A DNA stretch of 64,000 bases from Actinomycetes bacterium (GTDB taxonomy: Bacteria > Actinomycetota > Acidimicrobiia > Acidimicrobiales > Palsa-688), in the NCBI GenBank assembly GCA_021828475.1, contig JAJZIY010000003.1, positions 1 through 64,000 on the forward strand, read 5' to 3'. Shown here one piece after another: positions 1 through 7,583 of this stretch. Both the position numbers and the translations under genes were made by a program. The notes below the pieces were generated by a model. It saw nothing but the letters and a program-made list of their open reading frames with translations. It ran no database searches and was not told the origin of the DNA. Position 1 is the first letter of the stretch, and the number at the start of each line of letters is the position of its first letter.

Positions 1-574
1 CGTCGGCGATCACCGCCTCTTCGTGCTCCGCAGGGATGACTACGACACCGTCGGAGTCTCCGAAGACGATGTCTCCGGGCCTCACGACCACACCGTTGCG
101 GAAACGCAGGGTGCAGCGGAAGTCGATGACCCGCCCCCGGACCCCCTGGTCCTGGGCGTAGCGCCCGGTGGAAAAGACGGGGAAGCCAAGTTGGGCTATC
201 TCCCGCGTGTCGCGACAGAAGCCGTCCATGACGGCTCCGGCGGCGCCCAGGTACCTGGCGCGGGTTGTCATGAGGGCTCCCCAGAGGGCGTAGGTAGGAG
301 AAGCGCCGGCGCAGAGGTAGACCTCGTCCGGGCGTAGGTCGTCGAGCGCCGTCAGCATCAGCCCGAACGGCTGGTGCTCCCCACTGTGGCCGAGCTCGGT
401 GCCGGCGCAGTCGGCCTCCAGGACCGGCATGGCACGCCCGACGACAACCATGCCGGGCTCGAGCGGCGTAATCGAAGGTGGCAGGAACTGTGTTGTCAGC
501 CCCGCTGCATCGAGCACATCGCCTATGACGGCGCTGAACAGCTCTCTGCGGATGGTCTCAAGACGTTCCTTCAT
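1..574 (-). CDS. RraA-family protein (HMG/CHA aldolase fold), 3' end outside window
   Basis: Reading leftward from ATG at 572-574, the frame stays open to the window edge (191 codons seen), so the C-terminus is missing. The protein begins MKERLETIRRELFSAVIGD. It carries the family signature GAVMDGFCRDTREI (G-x3-DG-x2-RD, about residues 112-125), the metal and substrate site in class II HMG/CHA aldolases and RraA-like proteins. A second conserved strand, FGDSDGVVVIP, lies near the visible end. It is the third gene of the minus-strand sugar ABC transporter unit, 75 bp after the permease. Family members are either oxaloacetate/4-hydroxy-2-oxoacid aldolases or RNase E regulators. With this transporter, a catabolic lyase acting on a sugar-derived acid is the likelier role, but that is inference. 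Confidence 0.82.
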   Translation of the reverse strand, partial: MKERLETIRRELFSAVIGDVLDAAGLTTQFLPPSITPLEPGMVVVGRAMPVLEADCAGTELGHSGEHQPFGLMLTALDDLRPDEVYLCAGASPTYALWGALMTTRARYLGAAGAVMDGFCRDTREIAQLGFPVFSTGRYAQDQGVRGRVIDFRCTLRFRNGVVVRPGDIVFGDSDGVVVIPAEHEEAVIAD

Positions 575-649
575 GGCTTCATACTCCTTTTCCGACGTCG
601 ACGTCAAACAGTTCAGCCCGCGCACACCCGAGCCGGCGCCGCGGCGTGG

Positions 650-2596
650 CTACTTCACGCTCCCGGCCGTCAGGCCACCTACGAGATAGCGCTCTATGGC
701 CGCGAACAGCACGACCACGGGCACGATGCCGATGAGGGAGGCGACGAAGAGATAGTTGTACTGCGTCTGGTAGAGGCCCACGAAGGCATTGATGCCCACG
801 GTCAGCGTCTCGCGGTTGCTGGTGGGGTCGTTGAAGATGGTCTCAGCCACGACGAACTCGTTCCACACCTGGATGAAGGTGAAGATGACGGCGGTCACTA
901 TGGCCGGTCTCGCCAACGGCAGCACCACTCGCGTCATGGTCTTGAACGCCCCTGCCCCGTCGACGCGTGCCGCCTCCTCCACGTCCACGGGGATGCTGGC
1001 CAGGTAGCCGTTCATGATCCATGTGGCGAAGGCCAGGTTGAAACCGGCGTCGATCAGGATTATCGCCCAGTAGCTGTTCATACCGTTGACGCCGTTGACC
1101 TCCTGGTATATCCCCACCACCAGGGCAACGGGAGCGAACATCTGCGTGACCAGGATCAGGTAGAGGAAGGCGCGCCGGCCCCGGAACTCATGGCGCGCCG
1201 TGAAGTAGGCAGCGGGCAGGGCTATCAGGAGCACGAGGAGCGTGGAACAGCCGGCGATGACGAGGCTGTTGACGAGATAGGACGCCAGCGGGATCTGGCT
1301 CCAGACGCTGGCGAAATTGCCCCACTGGGGCGTGGGCGGGAAGTAGAGCGCAGGGCTGTGGAACAGCTGGATGTTGGACTTGAGCGACGACAGCAACATC
1401 ACCACGTACGGGACGAGGAAGAACGCGGCCACCAACGCCCCGATGGCCGGCAACGTGTACGGCCTGGCCGGGCGCCAACCCCTGGCGAAAACCCTCGCCG
1501 GGCGGCGCAAGGGCGCCGCCACCGCCCGTCCCAGCGGGGCGAGGACCGAGGCCAGGGCTGCGAAGGCGGCACCGGCGACGTCGCGGGCTCCGGCGACCAG
1601 GGTGAGCCGGCGCTTCGGGCGCACAGGCACACCGACCTCCCCCGGCGCGCTTATCCGAGTCCGCCTCACGTAGAAGCCGACCAGGACGAGCAGGAACGCC
1701 ACGTTCAATATGCCCAGAGCAGCGGCCTCGCCGGGGTCGAGGCGGTAGGTGAACGCCACCTTGTACATGAAGGTGATGGTCGTGTCGGTGGCGTTGCCGG
1801 GGATCTTGCCGGTTATCACCCAGATGATGGGGAACGAGTTGAAGACGTAGATCGTGTTGAGGACCAACGCCACCATCAGGGCCGGCCTCAACAGTGGGAA
1901 GGTGACCCGCCAGTAGGACTGCCAGGTCGTGCACCCGTCGACGGCCGCCGCCTCGTAGAGGTCAGCGGGCACGGCCTGCAACCCGGCCAGGAGGACGTAG
2001 GTGGTGAAGGGGACCGAGACGACGATCCCGACGAACACCAGGCACCAGAACGCTGTCGAGGGGCTCTCGTACCAGTAGACGGGTGAGTGGATTATGCCCA
2101 GGTCCAGCAGCAGCCGGTTGAGCATCCCGTAGCTGCCCTCGTATATGTACCGCCACAGCGTCGCGGTCATCACCAGGGAGGCGGCCCACGGCACGATCAG
2201 CGACCAGCGCACGAGGCGGCGTCCGACGAACTTCTTGTTTAGGAACTGCGCCAGCGGCAGGGAGACCAGCACCGTGACGCCGACGACGACCACCACCCAG
2301 ACCAGGGTGTTCCACAGGACGTGGGGGAGGGCAGGCTCGGTGAAAAGGTTACGGAAGTTGTTGAGGCCCGTGAACCCCTGGTCGATCCCGATCGAGCTGA
2401 TCTTCTGGAAGGCGGTGATGACCATCTTCACCGCCGGGTACACGATCACGGTCGCGATCAGCACGAGGCTGGGGCCGAGCCACCAGAGCGGGGTCAACCG
2501 GCGCAGCACGGCGCGTGGCGAGCGCCCGACATGTGCCCGGGGCGCAGCTACAGCGGGCGCCGCCACTGCCGCGCCCACCTTCTGACCTGCAGTCAT
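650..2596 (-). CDS. Fused sugar ABC transporter permease (MalF-like plus MalG-like in one chain)
   Basis: This 648-residue protein carries two complete MetI-type permease modules that are normally separate subunits. The first (about residues 35-312) has its EAA loop at 215-234 (EAAAVDG, then LLRP). The second (about 380-648) has its EAA loop at 540-561 (EEAARVDGAG, then LARP). An Ala/Arg/Pro-rich cytoplasmic linker (about 313-378) joins them. Each half has about six membrane segments. It would form the membrane channel for the binding protein encoded upstream. No ATPase gene is nearby, so a shared MsiK-type ATPase elsewhere is probable. The ATG start follows AGGA with an 8-nt gap. Substrate is inferred from the adjacent DasR-type operator and amino-sugar genes; DasB and DasC are the Streptomyces counterparts, encoded there as two proteins. 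Confidence 0.88.
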   Translation of the reverse strand: MTAGQKVGAAVAAPAVAAPRAHVGRSPRAVLRRLTPLWWLGPSLVLIATVIVYPAVKMVITAFQKISSIGIDQGFTGLNNFRNLFTEPALPHVLWNTLVWVVVVVGVTVLVSLPLAQFLNKKFVGRRLVRWSLIVPWAASLVMTATLWRYIYEGSYGMLNRLLLDLGIIHSPVYWYESPSTAFWCLVFVGIVVSVPFTTYVLLAGLQAVPADLYEAAAVDGCTTWQSYWRVTFPLLRPALMVALVLNTIYVFNSFPIIWVITGKIPGNATDTTITFMYKVAFTYRLDPGEAAALGILNVAFLLVLVGFYVRRTRISAPGEVGVPVRPKRRLTLVAGARDVAGAAFAALASVLAPLGRAVAAPLRRPARVFARGWRPARPYTLPAIGALVAAFFLVPYVVMLLSSLKSNIQLFHSPALYFPPTPQWGNFASVWSQIPLASYLVNSLVIAGCSTLLVLLIALPAAYFTARHEFRGRRAFLYLILVTQMFAPVALVVGIYQEVNGVNGMNSYWAIILIDAGFNLAFATWIMNGYLASIPVDVEEAARVDGAGAFKTMTRVVLPLARPAIVTAVIFTFIQVWNEFVVAETIFNDPTSNRETLTVGINAFVGLYQTQYNYLFVASLIGIVPVVVLFAAIERYLVGGLTAGSVK

Positions 2597-2645
2597 GGCA
2601 TCTTCCTAGTTCTCCCGAGCCGGACCACGGCGGTTTTCGGGCCGA

Positions 2646-2663
2646 GGGCGGCGGTCGCCGCCC
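2646..2663. terminator. GC-rich hairpin between binding-protein and permease genes
   Basis: GGGCGGCG at 2646-2653 is followed after 2 nt by its exact complement CGCCGCCC at 2656-2663. It lies in the 231-bp gap between the binding-protein gene and the permease gene. Such hairpins in ABC operons often reduce read-through so that the binding protein is made in excess. There is no T-run, and in a genome this G+C-rich the hairpin could be fortuitous. Confidence 0.3.
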
Positions 2664-2827
2664 GAGGAAGCCACCCGGCCTGGTGGGCCGCTCCCGTCCT
2701 GGGCCTTGTGACAGCCGGGGGGCACCACCGGCACCCCCCGGCAACATCCGCCACCCGAGCCCGGCCGCCGGAGGGCATGTCCCTCCTGGACGGCGTCGCT
2801 CGAGGTGCGGGGCGTGCCTTGGCAGGG

Positions 2828-4126
2828 CTAGCGCCCCGAAACGGCGTCCTGCTGGAGGGTGTCGAGGACCTGCTTGGGGCTGGCTCCCGGGTTGACGGCC
2901 GTCCCGAGCTGGCTCTGGACAGCGGCCTGCACCGAAGTCCAGGCAGCCTCGGTCAGCGGGTAGAACTTGGCCGACGGCAGCAATTTGATACCGGTCGAGT
3001 CGACCGGGTCGTTGCTCAGCGCCGCGCTGGCCGACTTCGTGGCCGGCAGGAAGCCCTCGTCCTTCACGAACTTGAGGTAGTTGTCCTTCTGGTACACGAA
3101 GTCGAGGAACGCCTTGTCCATGGCCTGGTCGCCCGGTCGCTTGAAGGCCATCAGGACGTCCTGCACACCGAGGGTGAACTTGGGGATGCTGAGGTTGGCA
3201 CGGGGCCAGGGGGCCGATGCCCACTTGACGTTCGAACCCTTCATGGAACTGGTCTGGAAGGTCCCCAAGGGCATGATCTCTGTCATGGCGGCCTTGCCCG
3301 AGGCGAAGTCGGCCCAGCACCCGCTGGTACGGTTGGTGGCCCCCGGGTTGGGCTCGGTCACTTTGTACTGGTTGGCCAGCTTGTTGAGGAACGTGAGGGT
3401 CTGGACGTTCTTGGCGCTGTTGATCGTCCACTTGCCTGCGCCGTTGACCCAGGCGCCGCCGTTGGACCACATCCACAGCGACCATTCGGCCTGCGCCTCC
3501 TCCGAGCCGAGCGGCAGGCAGTAGCCCTCGTACCCGGCCTTGGTGAGCTTCTGGGCGTCTGCCACGAACTGCGACCAGGTAGAGGGCGGGGCCTTGATGC
3601 CCGCCTTGGCGAACGCCGCCTTGTTGTAGCCGAGGGCGCGCACGCTGGCGATCCACGGGATGCCGTACTGTGTGCCGCCGATCGTGTCGCTCTTTACGAA
3701 CGAGGGGATGAAGTCCGACTCGACCTGGGGCGAGAACACCTGCTTGGCCGGGAAGAGGAGGCCGGCTTTGGCATAGGTGGAGTAGTTGTTGAAGTTGAGG
3801 ATGTCCGGGTACGAGTGCGTCTGGATCATCGTGGGCACCTGCTGGAGCAGCGTGTTCCAGTCGATCACCTGGAGGTTGACGTGGATCTTGGGGTACTTCT
3901 GCTCGAACGCCTTCACCAATGAGGTCCAGTACGGCTTCGTGAGGGAGCTGTACTGGGCCATCACGACCTTGATGCTGCCGCTCGGCGACGCCGCGGCGAG
4001 GTTTGGCGAGGACGAGGGACGGTTGGCGTTGCTGGTAGTACCCCCCCAGGCCGTGAGCGCCATGCTCAGGCTCAGAGCGCTCACCCCCGTGGCGGCCAGC
4101 ATGCTGTGCCTCTTTAGATATCTCAC
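2828..4126 (-). CDS. Extracellular solute-binding protein of a sugar ABC transporter, lipobox Cys replaced by Trp
   Basis: A 432-residue family 1 solute-binding protein: signal sequence, then a substrate-binding fold (VVMAQYSSLTKPYW, KYPKIHVNLQVIDW, PDILNFNNYS). It would capture a sugar outside the membrane for the fused permease encoded just downstream. I chose the GTG at 4124-4126 because a full AAGGAGGT lies 7 nt upstream. An in-frame ATG at 4297 would add 57 residues of unlikely sequence and run past the Shine-Dalgarno site. The lipobox region reads ALTAWGGTTS where ALTAC is expected: the invariant Cys codon (TGC) is TGG, followed by a run of G. That is either a real loss of lipid anchoring or a base error in a homopolymer. 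A 12-bp DasR-type operator lies about 190 bp upstream. Confidence 0.87.
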   Translation of the reverse strand: MRYLKRHSMLAATGVSALSLSMALTAWGGTTSNANRPSSSPNLAAASPSGSIKVVMAQYSSLTKPYWTSLVKAFEQKYPKIHVNLQVIDWNTLLQQVPTMIQTHSYPDILNFNNYSTYAKAGLLFPAKQVFSPQVESDFIPSFVKSDTIGGTQYGIPWIASVRALGYNKAAFAKAGIKAPPSTWSQFVADAQKLTKAGYEGYCLPLGSEEAQAEWSLWMWSNGGAWVNGAGKWTINSAKNVQTLTFLNKLANQYKVTEPNPGATNRTSGCWADFASGKAAMTEIMPLGTFQTSSMKGSNVKWASAPWPRANLSIPKFTLGVQDVLMAFKRPGDQAMDKAFLDFVYQKDNYLKFVKDEGFLPATKSASAALSNDPVDSTGIKLLPSAKFYPLTEAAWTSVQAAVQSQLGTAVNPGASPKQVLDTLQQDAVSGR

Positions 4127-4533
4127 TGGTAAGACCTCCTTGTTGGAAGGCACCGAGGCAACCGATCGGGTGCCAGGCGATGGCGGCCAGGCGTCCGCAC
4201 CTGTGGCCGGGCCCCCGGTGGGAGCTGCGCTCCCCCCGGGCTCGTTCGTAGTTGCCCTTGTGATGGGTTCCCGCTCGAAACGAGCATCGGGACGCACACT
4301 AGCAGATGCGGTTGTCGTGGTCTAGACCATTGTGGTAACGTATCTCCGTTGCCCTGCACCGCGCAAGAGCGGCTACTCCACATTCTAGAACAGCTGCGCG
4401 GTGGTTGCTTGGTATTGCGTGAAAGAGGCGCAGTACGATACACATCGATCACATACCCGCCACTAGCGGCTGTCATCCCGGGCCCGGGCCAGGCGGTGCC
4501 CTCGGTGCGCCGCACATGCCGAAAGGGGCCACC
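4127..4533. promoter_or_regulatory. Divergent control region of the amino-sugar locus
   Basis: This 407-bp gene-free stretch separates the minus-strand transporter genes from the plus-strand catabolic genes. It holds the AAGGAGGT ribosome site of the binding-protein gene, the DasR-type palindrome at 4318-4329, and a second shorter palindrome TTCTAGAA at 4383-4390 whose centre is 63 bp away (about six helical turns). It also holds a TACGAT hexamer at 4434-4439 that could be a -10 box for the plus-strand genes. The region is visibly richer in A+T than its surroundings. Confidence 0.6.
4318..4329. promoter_or_regulatory. DasR-type (dre-like) operator, perfect palindrome
   Basis: TGGTCTAGACCA is a perfect 12-bp palindrome. 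It equals the core of the dre site bound by GntR/HutC-family DasR/NagR repressors, which release DNA on binding glucosamine-6-phosphate or N-acetylglucosamine-6-phosphate. Its place between an amino-sugar-type ABC transporter and a NagA-containing operon fits that use. No GntR gene is in the window, so the regulator would act in trans. Confidence 0.82.
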
Positions 4534-5415
4534 GTGTCGCACGCGGCCACCGAGATCTCCAGCCAACCGTCCTGCTGGGCCGATGCGACCCAGCTCGCAG
4601 GCCAAGTCCACGCGCTGCTGCCCTCCCCGGGAGAACGGGTGGCGGTCGTAGGCTGCGGCACCTCGTTCAACATGGCGCTCGCTTACGCTCGCCTTCGCGA
4701 GGATGCCGGCAGGGGCCTGACCGACGCCATGGCAGCATCCGAGGCGCTTCGGACACGCCAGTACGACCGCTACCTGCTCATCTCCCGCTCGGGTACGACG
4801 AGCGAGGTCCTCGACGTCGCCGCCTCACTCCCGCCAGGAGCCAGGGCGACAGCGCTCACGGTTGGCCCCGGGACGCCACTGGCCGAGATGGTCCCCAGCG
4901 TCATGCTGCCCTTCGCCGGCGAGGAGTCCGTCGTGCAGACCCGGTTCGCCACCAGCGTCCTCGTACTCCTACGGCGCCACCTCGGGGAGGACACCTCGGG
5001 CCTGCCAGAGCAGGCCGGGCTGGCCCTGGCGGAGCCACTGCCGGAGGCCGCCTCCCGGGCCACCCGGTTCAGCTTCGTCGGTAGCGGCTGGACGGTCGGC
5101 CTGGCACACGAGGCGGCGCTCAAGTTGAGGGAGGCTGCGCAGATGTGGACCGAGTCCTATGCAGCCAAGGAACTGCGGCACGGGCCGATAAGCGTGCTCG
5201 ACGCCGAGTCGGTCGTGTGGTGCTTCGGTCCGGTGCCGGACGGGCTGGAGCGCGACGTGCGTGCCACAGGCGCCACCTTCGTCCCTTCGGGCCTGGATCC
5301 CCTGGCGGAGCTGGTCCGGGCGCAGCGGGTGGCGGTGGAGCTGGCCGGGGCCAAGGGCCTCGACGTCGACCACCCCCGCAACCTCTCCTTCTCAGTGGTC
5401 CTGGGCAGCGCCTGA
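4534..5415 (+). CDS. SIS-domain sugar-phosphate isomerase/deaminase (AgaS/GlmS-isomerase-like)
   Basis: A 293-residue protein with two SIS domains. The first carries VVGCGTSFNMALAYAR and the phosphosugar loop ISRSGTTSEVLD; the second carries FVGSGWTVGLAHEAALKLRE, then KELRHGP. It ends with DHPRNLSFSV, typical of GlmS-isomerase-like and AgaS-like deaminases. It lacks the glutaminase domain of GlmS, so it probably converts an amino-sugar 6-phosphate to a ketose 6-phosphate plus ammonia. The GTG at 4534 is preferred because AAAGGGG lies about 5 nt before it; an ATG 18 nt upstream is possible. It is the first gene of a tightly packed operon with the ROK kinase (1 bp gap), NagA and the GatZ-like protein. 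Galactosamine versus glucosamine specificity cannot be told from sequence. Confidence 0.82.
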   Translation: MSHAATEISSQPSCWADATQLAGQVHALLPSPGERVAVVGCGTSFNMALAYARLREDAGRGLTDAMAASEALRTRQYDRYLLISRSGTTSEVLDVAASLPPGARATALTVGPGTPLAEMVPSVMLPFAGEESVVQTRFATSVLVLLRRHLGEDTSGLPEQAGLALAEPLPEAASRATRFSFVGSGWTVGLAHEAALKLREAAQMWTESYAAKELRHGPISVLDAESVVWCFGPVPDGLERDVRATGATFVPSGLDPLAELVRAQRVAVELAGAKGLDVDHPRNLSFSVVLGSA

Positions 5416-5416
5416 G

Positions 5417-6424
5417 ATGTGCCCGTCGACCGCTCTGAGCGGGACCGGCTGGGCCGTGGGCCTCGACATCGGCGGCACCCTCATGAAGGCCGTCGTCGTA
5501 GGCCCGGGCGGCGAGGTGACCGACCGGCTACGGTCGCCGACGGCAGCCGGGACCGGCCCCGAAGGGGTCCTGGACAGGGCGGCTGCGCTGGTCGAAGAAG
5601 CCCGCAACCTGCCCACCACCGTGGGGTATGTGAGCACTGTCGGCATCGGCGTGCCGGGCTTCGTCGACGAGGCGTCCGGGACCGTCGGGTACTCCGCCAA
5701 CCTCGGTTGGCGCGACATGCCCGTGGCGCGGCTCCTGAGCGAGCGCCTGGGCACGCCGGTCGCCCTGGGCCACGACGTGCGCCTGGGCGGGTGGGCCGAG
5801 GGCGAGCTCGGCGCAGCCCGCGGGGCCTCCGACTACCTGTTCGTCGCCGTGGGCACAGGCATCGCAGCGGCGCTCACCCTCGACGGCCGCCAGCGGCGGG
5901 GGCCTTCGGGGCTGGCCGGGGAGATCGGACATGTCGTCGCCGACCCCGATGGCCCGCTCTGCCGCTGCGGCGGGCGGGGCTGCCTCGAGGAGGTCGCCTC
6001 GGCCTCGGGCATCGGACGCCGCTACCGCCGCGAGGTGCCAGGCCCGGAGGTTGGCTCGGCGGAGGTGCTGGCGCTGGCTCTCGGCGGTGACCGGGTTGCG
6101 GAGCGCATCTGGGCCAGCGCTACGGCGCAGCTCGGCCACGCCCTCGCCCTCGTGCACGGAGCGTTGCAGCTGGAGGTGGTCGTCATCGGCGGGGGCCTGG
6201 CCAAGGCCGGGGCGCGGCTGCTCGAGCCGCTCGAGGCCGCGCTGGGTGCGAACCTGCCCTGCCTACCGCCTCCCAGGCTGGCCCTGGCTCAGCTCGGCGA
6301 CGAAGCCGCCGGCCTCGGAGCAGCGCTGCTCGCCCGAGCCTGCGCCCTGCCTGCGCCGTCCGCCCTGCCGGCGCCGTCCGGCGACCTGCGTGCCCTGCGT
6401 GCTCCCTACGCGGCGGGGCCCTGA
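5417..6424 (+). CDS. ROK-family sugar kinase (probable amino-sugar kinase)
   Basis: A 335-residue ROK kinase. The N-terminal ATP motif is VGLDIGGTLMKAVVV. GEIGH (catalytic region) is followed by the ROK zinc motif CRCGGRGCLEE with its CxCGxxGCxE pattern. It would phosphorylate a hexose or N-acetylhexosamine at O6 in the cytoplasm, supplying the substrate of NagA encoded next. The ATG lies one base after the stop of the SIS gene; in-frame sequence upstream of it overlaps that gene and is not protein-like. It has no N-terminal DNA-binding domain, so it is an enzyme rather than a NagC-type repressor. The last 20 residues are Ala/Pro-rich and probably disordered. Confidence 0.88.
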   Translation: MCPSTALSGTGWAVGLDIGGTLMKAVVVGPGGEVTDRLRSPTAAGTGPEGVLDRAAALVEEARNLPTTVGYVSTVGIGVPGFVDEASGTVGYSANLGWRDMPVARLLSERLGTPVALGHDVRLGGWAEGELGAARGASDYLFVAVGTGIAAALTLDGRQRRGPSGLAGEIGHVVADPDGPLCRCGGRGCLEEVASASGIGRRYRREVPGPEVGSAEVLALALGGDRVAERIWASATAQLGHALALVHGALQLEVVVIGGGLAKAGARLLEPLEAALGANLPCLPPPRLALAQLGDEAAGLGAALLARACALPAPSALPAPSGDLRALRAPYAAGP

Positions 6425-6425
6425 C

Positions 6426-7583
6426 ATGCTGGTACGCGCCGCCACCGTCGTCACGCCGGACCATGTCGTGGAGCGGGGCGCCGTCAGGACGGACCGGCGC
6501 CTGGTGGTCGATGTCGGTCCCGCTTCCGAGCTTGTCCCCCACCCGGGAGAGGAAGTAGCCGACTTCCCCGGCTGCACCATCACGCCTGGCCTGGTCGACA
6601 TGCACTGCCACGGTGGCGCGAGCGCGTCCTTCTCCGGACGCGACGCAGCGGACGTCGTCGCCGCCGTGCGCTTCCACCGCTCGCGCGGCACCACCACGGT
6701 GGTGGCCAGCCTTGTCAGCGCTCCGGCCGACGAGCTGGCGTCGTCGGTCTGCATGCTGGCCGACCTGGCAGAGGAAGGCCTGATCGCCGGTACACACCTG
6801 GAAGGGCCATTTCTCTCGCATACGCGTTGCGGCGCCCAGAACCCGGCCGCCCTCGTGCCTGCGGACACCGAGACCATGGGTCGGCTGCTCGAGCTGGGCC
6901 GGGGCACCGTCCGCATGGTCACGATCGCCCCCGAGCTCACCGGTGCCCTCGACGTTGTCCGCCAGGTACGCGATGCCGGTGCCCTGCCTGCCGTTGGCCA
7001 CACGGACGCGACGTTCCAACAGACGATCGCGGCCATCGACGCCGGGGCGCGGGTCATGACCCACCTCTTCAACGGGATGAGGCCGGTGCACCATCGCGAG
7101 CCCGGGCCGGTCGTGGCCGCCCTGGAGCGACCCGAGGTGTGCTGCGAGCTGATAGCCGACGACAACCACCTGCACCCGGCCATCGTCCACCAGGTCATGA
7201 GCGCGGCCGGGCCGGGGCGGGTGGCGCTGATGAGCGACGCCATCGCCGCCGCCGGCATGGACGACGGCGACTACGAGCTCGGAGGCCTGGCCGTGGTGGT
7301 GCGAGGCGGAGTGGCCAGGCTGGCCGAGGGAGGGTCCCTGGCGGGTAGCACGATCACCGTCTCCGATGCAGTCCGCTCCGTCCTGAGCAGGTCGCCGGCG
7401 GGGCTGAGGGAGACCGTCCTGGCGGCGACGGCCACTCCGGCCGCCCTGGTTGCCCCCAATGCGGGCACGCTGGCGCCGGGCCGCCCTGCCGACCTCGTCG
7501 TATGGGACGCCGGCATGCACCCGGTCAAGGTGATGGCTGGCGGACGGTGGGCACCCGCAGAGGGAGAGGAGGGTGGGCGGTGA
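6426..7583 (+). CDS. nagA: N-acetylglucosamine-6-phosphate deacetylase
   Basis: A 385-residue amidohydrolase. It shows the metal motif GLVDMHCHGG (HxH), GTHLEGPFLS with the metal-ligand Glu, GHTDAT, MTHLFNGMRPVHHREPG with substrate-binding His residues, and the catalytic Asp in LMSDAIAAAGM. The reaction removes acetate from N-acetylglucosamine-6-phosphate (or the galacto epimer), giving the amino-sugar phosphate for the SIS-domain enzyme encoded upstream. The start overlaps the end of the kinase gene, and its stop overlaps the GTG of the next gene, so translation is probably coupled. Family identity is secure. NagA and AgaA cannot be told apart by motif, and the GatZ-like partner leaves the galactosamine (Aga) option open. 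Confidence 0.9.
   Translation: MLVRAATVVTPDHVVERGAVRTDRRLVVDVGPASELVPHPGEEVADFPGCTITPGLVDMHCHGGASASFSGRDAADVVAAVRFHRSRGTTTVVASLVSAPADELASSVCMLADLAEEGLIAGTHLEGPFLSHTRCGAQNPAALVPADTETMGRLLELGRGTVRMVTIAPELTGALDVVRQVRDAGALPAVGHTDATFQQTIAAIDAGARVMTHLFNGMRPVHHREPGPVVAALERPEVCCELIADDNHLHPAIVHQVMSAAGPGRVALMSDAIAAAGMDDGDYELGGLAVVVRGGVARLAEGGSLAGSTITVSDAVRSVLSRSPAGLRETVLAATATPAALVAPNAGTLAPGRPADLVVWDAGMHPVKVMAGGRWAPAEGEEGGR

Noticed and set aside
374-2086. 570-codon plus-strand open frame opposite the fused permease
   Set aside because: Its translation is His/Asp/Gly/Arg-rich with no fold, and it is antisense to a permease with clear motifs; high G+C makes such mirror frames common.
4383-4390. TTCTAGAA as a second full DasR site
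   Set aside because: Only 8 bp are palindromic and the outer TGG/CCA are missing; kept only as a possible weak accessory site.
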